Source: Daedaleopsis sinensis | Taxonomy: Eukaryota > Basidiomycota > Agaricomycetes > Polyporales > Polyporaceae | Assembly (NCBI GenBank): GCA_033807695.1 | Contig: CM066300.1 | Span: forward strand, 3,410,001-3,474,000 | DNA length: 64,000 bases | Reading direction: 5' to 3' | Part shown: piece by piece, positions 49,582 through 60,233 of the stretch | Layout of the letters: each line of letters starts with the position of its first letter | Position numbering within the stretch: the stretch's first letter is position 1 | Notes under the pieces: model-generated | The model's database searches: none | What the model was told of the DNA's origin: nothing | Seen by the model: the letters and a program-made list of their open reading frames with translations, nothing else | Position numbers and translations under genes: made by a program

Positions 49582-51218
49582 CATGCAGCCAGCTGCGACG
49601 TGAGTTTTACGCCGGTGAATCGACGGTGTGCAGGACTTTGATTCCGCGCGTAGCTTATTGTTTTTTGCCACAGAGGGCGCTCATCACGAGACATTGCGTC
49701 CCTGCCCGGGGCTATTGCTATCCCAATGGCACCGGACCACACCATCCGCCGGGTCACGCTCAGCGACACCGCAGGGCATGCGCGACGGAGATACGCTTCA
49801 ATCAGGTAGCAACGAGGAGGGACGCCGGGATCGCGTGCGATCACGACTGGACTCGGACGACGTGTTAGATTATTAGGCCTTACCCTTACTGTCCCCACCA
49901 AGGTTGTAATCGTTGCGGCCACGGCGCGGCCGCACGCAGGTTATATTATGTCCGATTAGATACTACACCCAGCCGCGATGATGCTGGATAAGCACTGAGA
50001 CTGACCAACAGCCGTCGTCGCCATTCAGTGTGACACGCCGTAACCGCGTGGATCATACGAGGCAAGACGTCCTTCGGTTGTCGCCGGCCTGTAAGCGATG
50101 CGGTGTTAAAAGGGCGAGGACGGGGAGAGCAAACAGAGTTGCGACGCCTCCTACCCTACTCGTGTTTACGGTGAGGCACGAGCATCGCTGCCGCCACTGG
50201 GGTGGACATGAGATTGATATTGGGACGCACGGCTCAGATGCTCGGAGATGCTGGGAATGCCGGCAATTCTGGGAGTGCTGCCCTGTCACAAGGCTCGCTC
50301 CATTCACACCGCAGGGGAGGAGCAGCCACAACGACCGGGGAGGCCTGAAGGGATAGCGTCGGGCTCCAGGAGAGGATCGCCCGGAGCCGATGCTAAATGA
50401 ATTCGTTCCCAGGTCTGTTTTAAGCAAGGGGACCGATCAGGGAACCAGGAGTGGATTGCGCGGGGCGCGAGCCAACATCTTGACTGTGGTACGCACGCAC
50501 ACCCGATGACGATGCACCGGAAGATGCGGGATCCAGACGCGTGCCGATGGTACCAGCTTGGCTGTGATAGCACCTGAATTACGCAAGAGCTGGAGCTGAA
50601 GTTCGCGGCCTATTCCTGCATCCTGGGCCGGCGGACCTTGTTCGCGTGCAGTCTGTTCAGGTTCTTTCTGAGGAGTTAGAGAGGAGGACAGGGACCATGT
50701 GCGACGAGGGCATGAGAGAATGCATAACGTCGTACCGTCTATGGCGGTAAGCATAGTCATGTGTGTAGGTCGACTGTCGAAGATCATCCCGGGGTTGGGA
50801 CGAGGTCCCGGTGACGTGGGACTGCGACTCTGGGGCCAGGGCCGAGTCTGCAGACACACATACAGAGGTCAATATTGCTGTTGCCGGAATAATACTCATC
50901 GTCAAGATTCGAATACAAGGTACTTACTCGTTCACCGTATCTGTGGCCAATGGATCACATACAAGTATCATCCATGACAAAATTGGTTCCAAGCAGCGAG
51001 ATCTAGAGTCCGTGTTGGCGAGCGTCGGCGTGCGAGGCAGATATGACAAGAACTCACCTTGTTGTCGATGCCACATAGAGTGCCTGCTGATTTGGTTCGT
51101 GTCAGATTATACCTATTTCTGCTGCAATCTGGTAAGAAGGAGAGATCGAATACGTAGTTCGTGCACAAGCACCACGTTGAGCTCTCGGAATTTGGGAGGG
51201 GACACTGTGATAGACGCC

Positions 51219-51228
51219 GTGACGTCAC
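51219..51228. promoter_or_regulatory. CRE-type palindrome GTGACGTCAC
   Basis: A perfect 10-bp palindrome containing TGACGTCA, the site of ATF/CREB bZIP factors. It is about 550 bp upstream of the alcohol dehydrogenase ATG; a near match TGATGTCA lies at 51604-51611. Function inferred only from the motif. Confidence 0.4.
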
Positions 51229-51574
51229 GATCCAGGCGCCAGCGGTGCATTATAACGGTGACTTGGTCTTAACCGCGATTGTCACAATTGATCAAGCTTC
51301 CTCGTACTCGAACGAACCTCCCATGTACAACGTTGGAATCTCTTTGGGCTACGGATAGGGAGCATTGCCGGTCGATGAAGAACATCCATATGCACAAATC
51401 GGTCTGAGGGGCCGTCCCAACTCCCCAGCGTACTCAAGCGTCGCGCAACTCGGTGAGCTCATGCTATATCCTGGCTCGGTTGGCACTAGGGTCGGTGCCT
51501 GGTCATGGGTAGCTATATATACTTACTCTTCTCCTCCTCTAGATGAGATCAACCCACTCCGCGATGTATACACT

Positions 51575-51582
51575 TCACGTGA
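51575..51582. promoter_or_regulatory. E-box-type palindrome TCACGTGA
   Basis: A perfect palindrome with CACGTG, bound by bHLH factors, about 200 bp upstream of the alcohol dehydrogenase start codon. Confidence 0.35.
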
Positions 51583-51679
51583 CAGACTATACGGTACGAC
51601 GCGTGATGTCATTGGGAGGAAGTGGGTGCTCTGCGTCATCCGTCGCTCATCGTCTCGCCAGACACCACATCGAAACGAA

Positions 51680-51686
51680 TATATAA
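51680..51686 (+). promoter_or_regulatory. TATA box of the alcohol dehydrogenase gene
   Basis: TATATAA about 95 bp upstream of the ATG at 51781, a normal spacing for a basidiomycete TATA promoter. Confidence 0.55.
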
Positions 51687-51780
51687 GACATACTAGCATT
51701 GCACCGTGTTCCATCTTTCTACATTCTGCCATCTGCTTGACTCATCCAACTCCCGTCTAATCTAGTACCAAATCTACACC

Positions 51781-53427
51781 ATGCAAGCAATAGCAAATGC
51801 CGCTCAGAAGGTATGTGCCATCGCGAACTTGAACATTGAGTTGCTCATGATATCATCCAGGCAATGGGACCCGTCCCCACCGAGGTGCATGCCGAATACA
51901 ACGCACGGCCGGGTGGAGAGACCATGAAGGCCCTGGCTTGGTTCGGTACGAAAGATGTCCGTCTCGTTGACGCGCCGATCCCAGACATCACGGAGCCGGA
52001 CGACGTCATCCTTAAAGTGACCGGAACAACCATCTGTGGATCCGATTTGCACCTGTATCACGGGGAGATCCTCGCCATGCAGAAGGGCGACATCCTAGGA
52101 CATGAGGTACGTTTGCAGACGGTCTACCATCGCATCGACTGACTACATGTGTTATCAGTTCATGGGCGTTGTCGACAAGATTGGCCCTAACGTCACCAAC
52201 TTATCCATTGGCCAGCGGGTCGTTGCCTCGTTCCAGATCGCATGCGGCAAGTGTGAATATTGCAAACAAAAGCTTTCGTCGTTCTGTGACAGGACCAACT
52301 CCTCCTCGTACGCATATGTTCCTCACTCGATCACTCACCGCGAATGACCTTATGTGCTTTAGATTGCAGAATGCGATGTACGGTCACCGCGATGCGGGAT
52401 TCTTCGGCTATTCCCACTTCACAGGAGGTTTCCCCGGTGGCCAGGCCGAATATGTCCGCGTACCAAAGGGGAATGTCAATTTGCTCCCAATCCCGGACGG
52501 AGTACCGGATGAGAAGGCACTTTACCTCTCCGACGTCCTCTGCACTGCATACCACAATGTTATGGACACAGGTGTCAAATCTGGAGATGTAGTGGGTGTT
52601 TGGGTATGTGTTGAAGCTACCCCATCCACCTTCAATCAACTCACCTCGTCTTGTCAGGGTCTCGGTCCGATTGGGCTTTGTGCCGCCAAATTTGCGATGC
52701 TTAAGGGCGCATCCCGCGTGATCGGTATCGACCGTGTTCCCGAGCGTTTGAAGAAAGCGCAGGAGTTCGGAGTTGAACCCCTTAACTTCTCTCAGCACAC
52801 GGACGTTGTCGGCCGCCTTCAGGAGATCGCCCCTGGCGGTCTTGATGTGGCTCTCGATTGCGGCAAGCAGACAATGTCTTGCGGCATTCTCATTGTGTAT
52901 TGATTCGGACGCGTCGTACTTTAGGCACATTTCACGAGCCTAAGACCATGCTGCACAAGGTCGAGAAGACGCTCATGCTGGAGACCGACGTACCCGAAAC
53001 TGTCAACGAGATGATCATGGCCGTGAAGAAGGGTGGACGATGCGGCATCATCGCTGCATACGCTGGATACACGAACCACTTCAACATTGGCGCCCTCATG
53101 GAGAAAGGCGTTCGTCTCATCGGAAACGGACAGGCACCAGTGCACAAGTGGTGGAATGAAATCCTCAACGACCTGATTATTCCTGGAAAATTCGATCCAA
53201 CATTGTAAGTCACCGCAAACTTCATAATGCTTGCATCAGTAACTCATTTGCATTCCAATCTTGATAGCATGATTTCGCATCGAGTCGCCATCGAGGACTT
53301 CCCGAAGCTCTATGCAGCGTTTGACAAGCGCGTGGGCGGTGTCGAGAAGGTCTTCGTGCAAACCAAGTTCTCGAACCCGCCTTCCCCCGGTTGCCCCACC
53401 CTCAGCAGGGTTGATGATTGGGCGTGA
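51781..53427 (+). CDS. zinc-dependent alcohol dehydrogenase (MDR family, formaldehyde dehydrogenase-like)
   Basis: NAD(P)-dependent medium-chain dehydrogenase. It starts MQAIANAAQ, then KALAWFGTKDVRLVDAPIPD. The catalytic zinc ligands are in TTICGSDLHLYHGE and ILGHEFMGVV. The structural zinc is bound by four Cys in CGKCEYCKQKLSSFC. The dinucleotide fold has GVWGLGPIGLCAAKFA and VIGIDRVPERL. It continues HKVEKTLMLETDVPETVNEM and VHKWWNEILNDLI, ending TLSRVDDWA. The substrate is uncertain: this branch includes glutathione-independent formaldehyde dehydrogenase-like enzymes. One intron (52863-52924) starts with GC rather than GT. TATA and palindromic sites upstream suggest regulated expression. 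Confidence 0.9.
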
Positions 53428-53760
53428 ACGCACTTGACCTCCGCGAGTTGCGACGAGGATTGACGAGTATATGGTCTTAGTGTGACGGCATCCTCTTGAT
53501 AGCAGAGAAATGTACGAGTACGCATGTACGACATAATATGTAACATTACTTCCTTTGATTGGGAGACTTCGCCGCTTCTCGCGCCGGGAATCGGGAGAGT
53601 ATGCACGAGCATGTGGCCAGCGTTCGTCGACGGAGCAACGTGCGTCACATCAATGGCGCGCCGATGACCGCAGCCCTTCCATCGCGAGCATATAAAAGTG
53701 AGCCAGCACTGCAGCATCGTTCTAGAGTGCGTCACCTTGCGCTCGCACCTCGCCTCCAGC
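53428..53760 (+). promoter_or_regulatory. 3' region of ADH and TATA promoter of the AIM6-like gene
   Basis: TATAAAA at 53691-53697 lies 64-70 bp upstream of the ATG at 53761. The rest of the 333-bp gap holds the ADH 3' UTR. No gene seen. Confidence 0.55.
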
Positions 53761-55009
53761 ATGAAGTATTCGGCATTTGGCGTTCTGGTCACCTTCGCGA
53801 CAATAGCGTGCGCAAAGCCCGGCGTGGACCAGGCAATCTTGCAACTCGAAGCGTCAAACTCGAAGATCCTGCAGTACCCTTCGCAGTTCACGCAGGGGAT
53901 CATGCCGAAGAGCATACATTCGCACAACGATTGTGAGTAGTTCGTATTGCATTCGAGTTTGCGCCCCGCAGGTTGCGCTTACGAAAAGCTTGTTGCGTAC
54001 GATATCATACATGGAATGCGTGATCTGGCGACGTCATGGGAAGACTGGAGAGACGTGCCGTTGCTGACCGCCCTTAGCTTCGGCGTGTCTAGTGTCGAGG
54101 CGGACGTGTCGCTGATCAACGGGACCTTGTTCGTGAGTACTCTCGGAGTGCGCGTACAAGCGCTGTGAGTTCGTGGATGACCTGACGGTGTTCGCGGCAG
54201 GTGGGACACGAAAACGCGGCGTTGACGAAGGACCGCACGTTAGACTCTCTGTACATCCAGCCGTTGCTGCAAATCCTGAGGAAGCAAAATCCGAAGAACG
54301 CTTTTACAGCGAACGACACTGGCGTGAAGTGAGTATTGCCTATCGCCGTTGCGAACCTTCCAGCTTCACGGCTTTGACCAACGGTTCCTGGACGCGCGCG
54401 CAATTTGTAGTGGTGTCTTCGACACGGACAGCGGCCGAACGCTCCAGCTTCTGATAGACATTAAGACCGACGGTGTCGAGTACGTCTTGTGTGGAGACCT
54501 ATTATGACGGTTCACCTGACTTACGCTCGGCTCGTTCAAGGGCCCTACCTTTCATTCTCAAGGCATTCCAGCCGCTCCGCGAGGCCGGTTACCTCACGAC
54601 CTTCGCTGATGGCATCTTGAAGCCGTCCGCGGTCACCGTGGTCGGCACGGGCAACTCGCCCCTCGAACAAGTCAAAGCCCTGTCCCCGCGCGACTACTTC
54701 TTCGACGCGCCCCTCACCCAGCTCACCGACCCGTCCTTGAACACAACGTGGAACCCGACGCTGTCGCCCCTTGCGTCGACAGACTACGAGGTCGCCGTGG
54801 GGTGGAGCGGCATCGGGGACATCACCGACGAGCAGCGCGCGAACCTGACCAAGTTTGTTGGAGACGCACATGCTCGCGGTATCACCGCCCGTTTCTGGGA
54901 CACGCCTGCATGGCCAATCTTCGCGCGAGACAATGTCTGGACGGCATTATTAGAAGGTGGCGCCGACTGGCTGAACGCTGATGACTTGAAGGCCGCGAGT
55001 TCATTCTGA
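53761..55009 (+). CDS. AIM6: secreted PLC-like phosphodiesterase, AIM6 type
   Basis: Member of the PI-PLC-like phosphodiesterase superfamily related to yeast Aim6, whose substrate is unknown. The signal peptide is MKYSAFGVLVTFATIACAKP. The active-site start is IHSHNDYWRDVPLLTALSFG, with two His, then VSSVEADVSLINGTLFVGHE with the metal-binding Glu/Asp pair and a third His. It continues LDSLYIQPLLQILRKQNPKN, GRTLQLLIDIKTDGVE and YEVAVGWSGIGDI. It ends ARFWDTPAWPIFARDNVW and then LNADDLKAASSF, the usual TIM-barrel finish. The ATG at 53761 was preferred over the in-frame one at 53698 because it starts the signal peptide and lies downstream of the TATA box. Confidence 0.85.
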
Positions 55010-55385
55010 TCCTCTCAATTTTAAGTAGAGAGAAACGGCCTGTAGACGATTACGACGCACGAGTGATAGCGCTGTATGGGCCGTGGCACGGAATAGTGTT
55101 GCCACCTGTTCGCATGTCGTGAGCAATGGGGTCTGTGAAGATGAGTGAAGCTGCATGATGAATCCGTGTAGAGGTGAAATTTATGAGAATATGACGCTTG
55201 TCTTCGTTGCCGTCTATGCTGAGAAGATGATAATTCTTTATCATACCACGACGTGCACATCCGCACATGAGCAATTTACAGGTGCATCCAACAAGTATTC
55301 GCGTCGATGTGCGTATTATGTTGGAAACTGCTTAGTTTTCATTTCGATCTAACAATATACGCACGACAACTCTTACCTATCCCGG

Positions 55386-55433
55386 CTCCAATTTAACACT
55401 TTCCCCGGGGTCCCCAAAGCGGGTTAAATGGAG
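55386..55433. repeat. short inverted repeat around a GGGG/CCCC core
   Basis: CTCCAATTTAAC (55386-55397) pairs with GTTAAATGGAG (55423-55433), with one unpaired base. The spacer contains CCCCGGGG. It could form a hairpin between converging transcripts. Confidence 0.6.
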
Positions 55434-55450
55434 GATTTGTGATGAGGAAC

Positions 55451-55560
55451 GAGCGTCGGAATGGTTGGGGCCGAGACTTACCCTGAGAGAGGGAGGTATC
55501 ATGGAACGGGCGTCAGAGTGGGTGGGGATGAGACTAACACTCACCCTGATAGAGGGATCG
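55451..55560 (+). repeat. two diverged tandem copies of a unit of about 57 bp
   Basis: GAGCGTCGGAATGG...CCTGAGAGAGGGAG is followed by GGGCGTCAGAGTGG...CCTGATAGAGGGAT with similar order and spacing. The copies differ at many positions. Confidence 0.5.
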
Positions 55561-55902
55561 TGTTCCGGGTTTGCGCAAGATGCGAGACTCCTGCCCGTAC
55601 GTCGTATGATGCGCCTGTCGTACACGTACCCGATCTGCAATGAATTGTGGCACGCATTACCCTCAAAAATCAATCAGATGAATTTGGTGCAGGGAACGCG
55701 GGAGAAGCCAGATGAGCCATATGGGATTTGCAAGAAATCGAGACAGACAATCAATCCAAGGGGGTTTGCGGAGAAGGAACTTCTGACCTACAACACTTGA
55801 TCCAGGGTTTCCATGGATGAGCTCTGTGCGGAAGACCGGCAGGCAGACTTCGAATTCTAGAGCGGAGAAAGAATGGTAGCGAGATTAGGATTATATGTAC
55901 GA

Positions 55903-56903
55903 TCATATCTGGTTCCACACAGAAGTCTTGTCTACACCGAGTTTCTGGCGGCCGAACCACCGACTTCTTCCGGTGTGCTCTTTGCCTAGAGCGCCTTGCG
56001 CGAGGTGCAAGGTACTTCGTACGCCTCCGGGTACAGTTTGGCCCGCTTTCAGACGAAGACTTTCGAACGTGGCCTTTTTCTCTTGCTTGGCGGCGACGAT
56101 TTCTTTCATGGCGAGCGGTTGTGCGAGCAGCGTATCCTGTACCCCAGATAGGTATAGAACGAAAGTGCGAAAGGCGTGAGGGACGTACGATATGGTCCTC
56201 GGCCAAAGTACTAAACTCCTCCACGGCTTCCCTGCCCCGGAACTTGAGCACCTTTTGGAGATTCCTTCTCGTAATCGGCCGCAGTTGCCCTCGCGCATCA
56301 GGCCCGACTACCTTCTCCCGCGCAACGACCTCTCCAATTTCCGGAATACCAGACGCGACCACGGCTTTGGGACCATCCTGCCCGACCTTCTTGCCCAACA
56401 GTTCCCATCCAACCGCGCGTGCTGTCATCGCGAAGCGGAGGTCTCGTGGATTGTCCACAAGCTCAAGGACAGCGTGGGGAGCGTTGTCTCCTGGCCGGTT
56501 GCCAAACTTGTGGATCCTCGTGTACCCCCCCGGTCTTGCCGCATATCGCGCCGCGAGGTCCGTGAACACCTTAGGGACTAATGACTGGTTCAAAAGGAAA
56601 CCGGCAGCCCGGCGGAACGCAGGTAGATCGCCCTTCTTCCCTAGGGTGATGAGCTACAGGCCGAGTAATCAGATAGGGAACCGGGGTATATATTGCTTGC
56701 GGACCTTCTCTGCCAGCCTGGCAGTGTCTTGCGCTTTGGGCAAGGTAGTCTTGATTTGCTCGTGCTGAACGAGAGAGGTTACAAGGTTCCTGTCAAGAGA
56801 TAAGGCAGACTGAAGGAGCGCTGAACAATGTTGCACACCGAAGCATGAGCATCCTGTGCGAGGATGTCCTCGAGAACTTGCGGAACGCGACCCCATGCTT
56901 CAT
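55903..56903 (-). CDS. MRPL17: mitochondrial large-subunit ribosomal protein bL17
   Basis: Component of the 54S mitochondrial ribosomal subunit near the peptide exit tunnel. Exon 1 gives [20 protein letters not shown] and, across the first intron, [20 protein letters not shown], an almost bacterial L17 opening. Then comes [19 protein letters not shown] and [20 protein letters not shown], with the conserved [21 protein letters not shown] fungal C-terminal extension ([18 protein letters not shown] and on) ends [13 protein letters not shown] and is Lys/Arg-rich. The start codon coincides with the conserved MKHG/MRHR opening, so no separate presequence is present. Four exons; the gene convergent to its left is AIM6-like. 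Confidence 0.93.
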
Positions 56904-57949
56904 GGTGGTCACTGACAGTAATGGGCGTCTACGCGTCGTGTGTACTTGAGTCTTTGAGCGCCCTGTGAGCGGCGACTGAAGCTCAGACTTCGGAGCTCAA
57001 AAAATACAACACCACGGAGATTCCCGGAGCTTCCTGGTTACTTACTTACCTACTGTCCGAAAGTGGCATGGAGCTTCAACCTACTTCTTGTTGAACTACT
57101 ACCAGTCAACCTCTCACAAGAACCTCCATCTGCAAGCGACACTCCACTGCTCTCCATCACTACTAGTACGCGATTGGTCCTCTGACCTACCGCTGACGGC
57201 GTCTCTGTTAAACTGTTACCAGAATAAGGTACCTGGAGGTGCGGAGAAGGATCCTTTGGGATCACCTGCGTTGTACAGTGCGCCAGGAATTGCGCTTGCA
57301 TCATCGGATGGTATCCTTCCAGGCTTCTCTGAGCACGTTCTATAACGCGTCATTGAGAGTGCGTGAGGTCCTGAGTCCCTTGTCGCTGCACATGCTAATT
57401 TTGTCTGACCAGATCGCCTCACCAGATGCACGAAGAGTAAAATTGATGTCATGGGGGCTTCACTGAAGAGACGATATAGAGGTCAGAACGGCAGACCGAT
57501 TGCAGACCCCATAAGATCGAGGCACCACTCGCACAGGTGCGTATCAAGTCTACCTAGTAGGCTGACTGACGCAGGTCCCCAGGCATCTTACCCGCGCTGC
57601 ATCCTGGCCGTACATCGGATGCATTACCGTACTACCCACCCTTGAGAGCAGGGATGCTCAGGATGGACGTGGACGGCTACAAATTACAGGGCATTTAGCT
57701 CGAGCGCCGGTCAATGTATTACTTTGTTCTGTAGGAACCAACACTCGTAAAGATGACCTCAGCGGCCTCGCACAGGCACATATCGGTCCTTTCCAAGGTC
57801 TGAGAGTCGACCGGGATGTGGCATTACCAGGCGGTGGTGTCGTTTAGCTCCGAACTTCTTGGATAAGGATCAACAAATGAGCAACGATGAATGAATTTAT
57901 TTCCATGTAGAAGCTAACCATATGTAAGCGCGAGGCCCGCGTGCCCCTC
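56904..57949. other. intergenic, possible small unresolved gene
   Basis: About 1 kb upstream of bL17 and downstream of the SMP-30 gene. Three plus-strand segments look coding but lack a convincing start and splice pattern: 57226-57342 (AEKDPLGSPALYSAPGIALA), 57575-57680 (GILPALHPGRTSDALPYYPP) and 57734-57847 (GLAQAHIGPFQGLRVDRDVA, ending GGGVV and a stop). They may be exons of one small Pro-rich protein or a decayed gene. I do not recognise a family. Confidence 0.3.
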
Positions 57950-59282
57950 CTAGCCCGCAAATTCAAACCTCCATTCACCCCCGGAGAACTCGCCAGACAG
58001 GTTCACGACGAAGAGATTTCCAGAATCGGGGAAGGACGATTGTCGGCTAGCGTCGCCACCACACGCGCCACAGTGCGCCGTGGTCACGTACAGCTGGTCA
58101 TTTTCTGGACCTGCAAACGGGGGTCAGCGACATCGCGGCACTGAAGCGGCTGGGCCCTCTTACCTCCGAAGGCGCACGCCGTAATGTTCAATGCCGTAGG
58201 GAAGAAGACTTCTAGATCCATCTGCCCATCTTTGGTGTACCTGATAATCCTAGAACCTCCCCAACTGTGTCCCCCAAAAGGTGATTATCAGCGTGTGGGT
58301 ATCTTCGGGGAACAATGCAAAAGGACAAACCGAGCCGACCATACCCCGCCCGCGTTATCGATGCAGAGACCGTCCGGGTACGTTCCCTCCGGGAGACCTT
58401 GTGACAAAGCATCCACGAAATCTCGCTTGCCGGAAACCTTCCCGTTTTCATAATCGTATGCGTATATCTTGTTCTTGAACGAATCGGTGAATAGCCTAAA
58501 GTTAGTGAAATCTCAGATCTGGGGACATCGCGGCAGAAGGATGCGATGGCCGGTACTCACATAGTTCTACCATCGTTCGTCCAGCCTAGACCATTGCTGT
58601 CCTGCGAGAAGAGTTAGCCGAAAATCACGGACGGCAATTGCGCCATCGCCCTACCGTGAACGGCCCGGGTTCGAGCACCTCACATGAACCCTGCTCTGCA
58701 TCGTAGATGTACAGTTGCCCGGGTACGTCATGCTCTGAGTTGTACAAAGTTCCCGCAACGAAGCGTCCGTTTCGGTCACAGGCGCCGTCGTTGAACCGGG
58801 TAAACGGCTGGAAAGCTTCTGGGAGCGGACGGCTCAAGTAGCGTAGCTTCGAGTTTTCCTCGATGACAGCAAAACCGTGCCTCGTTGCGCATGCCATCTA
58901 GCCCCCCAAAAGTATTGTCAGCTATCGGGCGTACGTCCCAAGACATGCTCTTACCCCTTCCCCATTCCGTCTCAGTGCAAGGCAAGTAATCGGCTCATCG
59001 AACTGCTCACAGTCCATTGCTCCTGACACCACGTTGTAGTGATAGACCTACACAGTAGCGATGTAGGTCAGGTAGCGGCAACTGGACAAGAAACCCATAC
59101 CTTGCGCTCTTCGATATCGACGAAATGCAGGGTTGAAGTCCTATCGTCATAAAGCGGCCCTGTATACACCATAAATCAATGACAATTGATGTCGCGGTAT
59201 GAAGGTATCAGAAAGTACCTTCGCCTAGAGTGCAATGGGTCTGGAGGAGAGGTTTCTCAACAATGATGCGGCGTAGAGACAT
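57950..59282 (-). CDS. SMP-30/gluconolactonase/regucalcin-like hydrolase
   Basis: Six-bladed beta-propeller of the SMP-30 family, typically a divalent-metal lactonase. It starts MSLRRIIVEKPLLQTHCTLG and runs into EGPLYDDRTSTLHFVDIEER, with the metal-binding Glu in LGEGP. Next are CATRHGFAVIEENSK and RFNDGACDRNGRFVAGTL with the Asn and Asp metal ligands. DSNGLGWTNDGRTM and FTDSFKNKIYAYDYENGKV bear the conserved SNGL and TDS motifs. YPDGLCIDNAGG and LYVTTAHCGACGG follow, ending GEWRFEFAG. About nine short introns. All metal ligands expected for the family are seen. The natural substrate is unknown. Confidence 0.88.
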
Positions 59283-59617
59283 CTCTTTGGAGGAAAGTCA
59301 AGGTCAAGTGGGTCGCAGTGGAGGTCCGCATGCTACAGGGAATAAATACCAGAAGAGCTATGACGTGCTGGACATCACAGGAGCGGTGAGAGACGTAAGT
59401 TGCCCCCACCCATTCGGAAGTCATGAGTGCGACAAGTCCTAGTTGTAATCTTCACTTCTTCGCAGAAAGGGAAGCTAACTTGATCGAGGGATTCCGAACA
59501 GTCGAGACCAAGGAAGCCTCGCGGTACCTCAGCACTTGAGACAATCGCACGATGAAAAGGAAGTAGCGATTACGATTAATGGAGACGGGAGCGGTACATG
59601 GATATTGACGCTACGGA
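59283..59617. other. intergenic, promoter of SMP-30-like gene
   Basis: About 335 bp between two minus-strand genes, with the promoter of the SMP-30-like gene and the ACP 3' UTR. Nothing else is recognisable. Confidence 0.4.
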
Positions 59618-60233
59618 CTAGTGCGCTGGAGAGATATTCAGAATGTCATTTCTAGACACAAATGCGGGTAAAGATAACTCACCCTCCGGTGTCTTGGCAA
59701 TATAGTCAATGGCTGGATGTTTGGCGGGTTAAGTACAGGTGAGAGAGGTCTAGGCATGAGGAGCATACCCTGTTGCACCGTTTTGATCTCATCCGCCTCC
59801 GCGTCCGGAATTTCGATAGCGAACTCCTGTGATGACTTGAGCACCACAATAAGTCAACAGTGTATATGAGACAGACCTCCTCTACAGCCATGACAACTTC
59901 CACGGCATCCAGACTGTCCAGACCAAGGTCCTCAGCGAAGGCGGCTGTCGACGAGAGCTATCCATCCACGTCATAGTAAGTATACTATTGACCAACTTGG
60001 ACGTGACGCATGATCGAATTATGTACCTTTGAGCCGTCCACCTTCTCAAAACTCTTCAACACGTCGAGAACGCGCGTGGTGATCTCCTCTTTTGACAGAC
60101 CCGCAGCGGCAGAGAACGCTGCACAAGGAACGAAACGGCTGCGTGCTGCAAGAGCGAGGCGAGGCACAACGACCGAACGAGATGCAACGTTAAGATTGCG
60201 TGCTGAGAAGCTGCGTGCGGCGAGACGGAACAT
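59618..60233 (-). CDS. ACP1: mitochondrial acyl carrier protein (NDUFAB1-like)
   Basis: Carries growing acyl chains in mitochondrial fatty-acid and lipoate synthesis and is also an accessory subunit of complex I. The presequence is MFRLAARSFSARNLNVASRS. The ACP fold reads LSKEEITTRVLDVLKSFEKV, then FAEDLGLDSLDAVEVVMAVE, where Ser in DSL takes the 4'-phosphopantetheine, then EEFAIEIPDAEADEIKTVQQ and AIDYIAKTPEAH. Four short introns were resolved. The final exon is tiny (coding only part of Ala, then His and the stop at 59618-59625), so it is easily lost in automatic annotation. Confidence 0.92.

Larger units (their letters stand above)
49582..51780. other. gene-poor 2.2-kb region
   Basis: No gene supported. 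Scattered frames (50053-50427 minus, 50437-50859 minus, 50811-51272 plus) overlap and show no motif. The right third is probably the upstream control region of the alcohol dehydrogenase gene, with a CRE-type palindrome, an E-box-type palindrome and a TATA box. Decayed coding sequence cannot be excluded at 50.8-51.35 kb. Confidence 0.4.
55010..55902. other. convergent intergenic region with short repeats
   Basis: About 890 bp between the stop codons of the AIM6-like gene and mitochondrial bL17. It contains an inverted repeat at 55386-55433 and a diverged tandem repeat near 55451-55560. Frames across it reflect the repeat (SDARS units) and look noncoding. Confidence 0.45.

Noticed and set aside
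50811..51272. 153-residue plus-strand frame upstream of ADH
   Set aside because: No motif, and it contains the palindromic regulatory sites; more likely promoter DNA.
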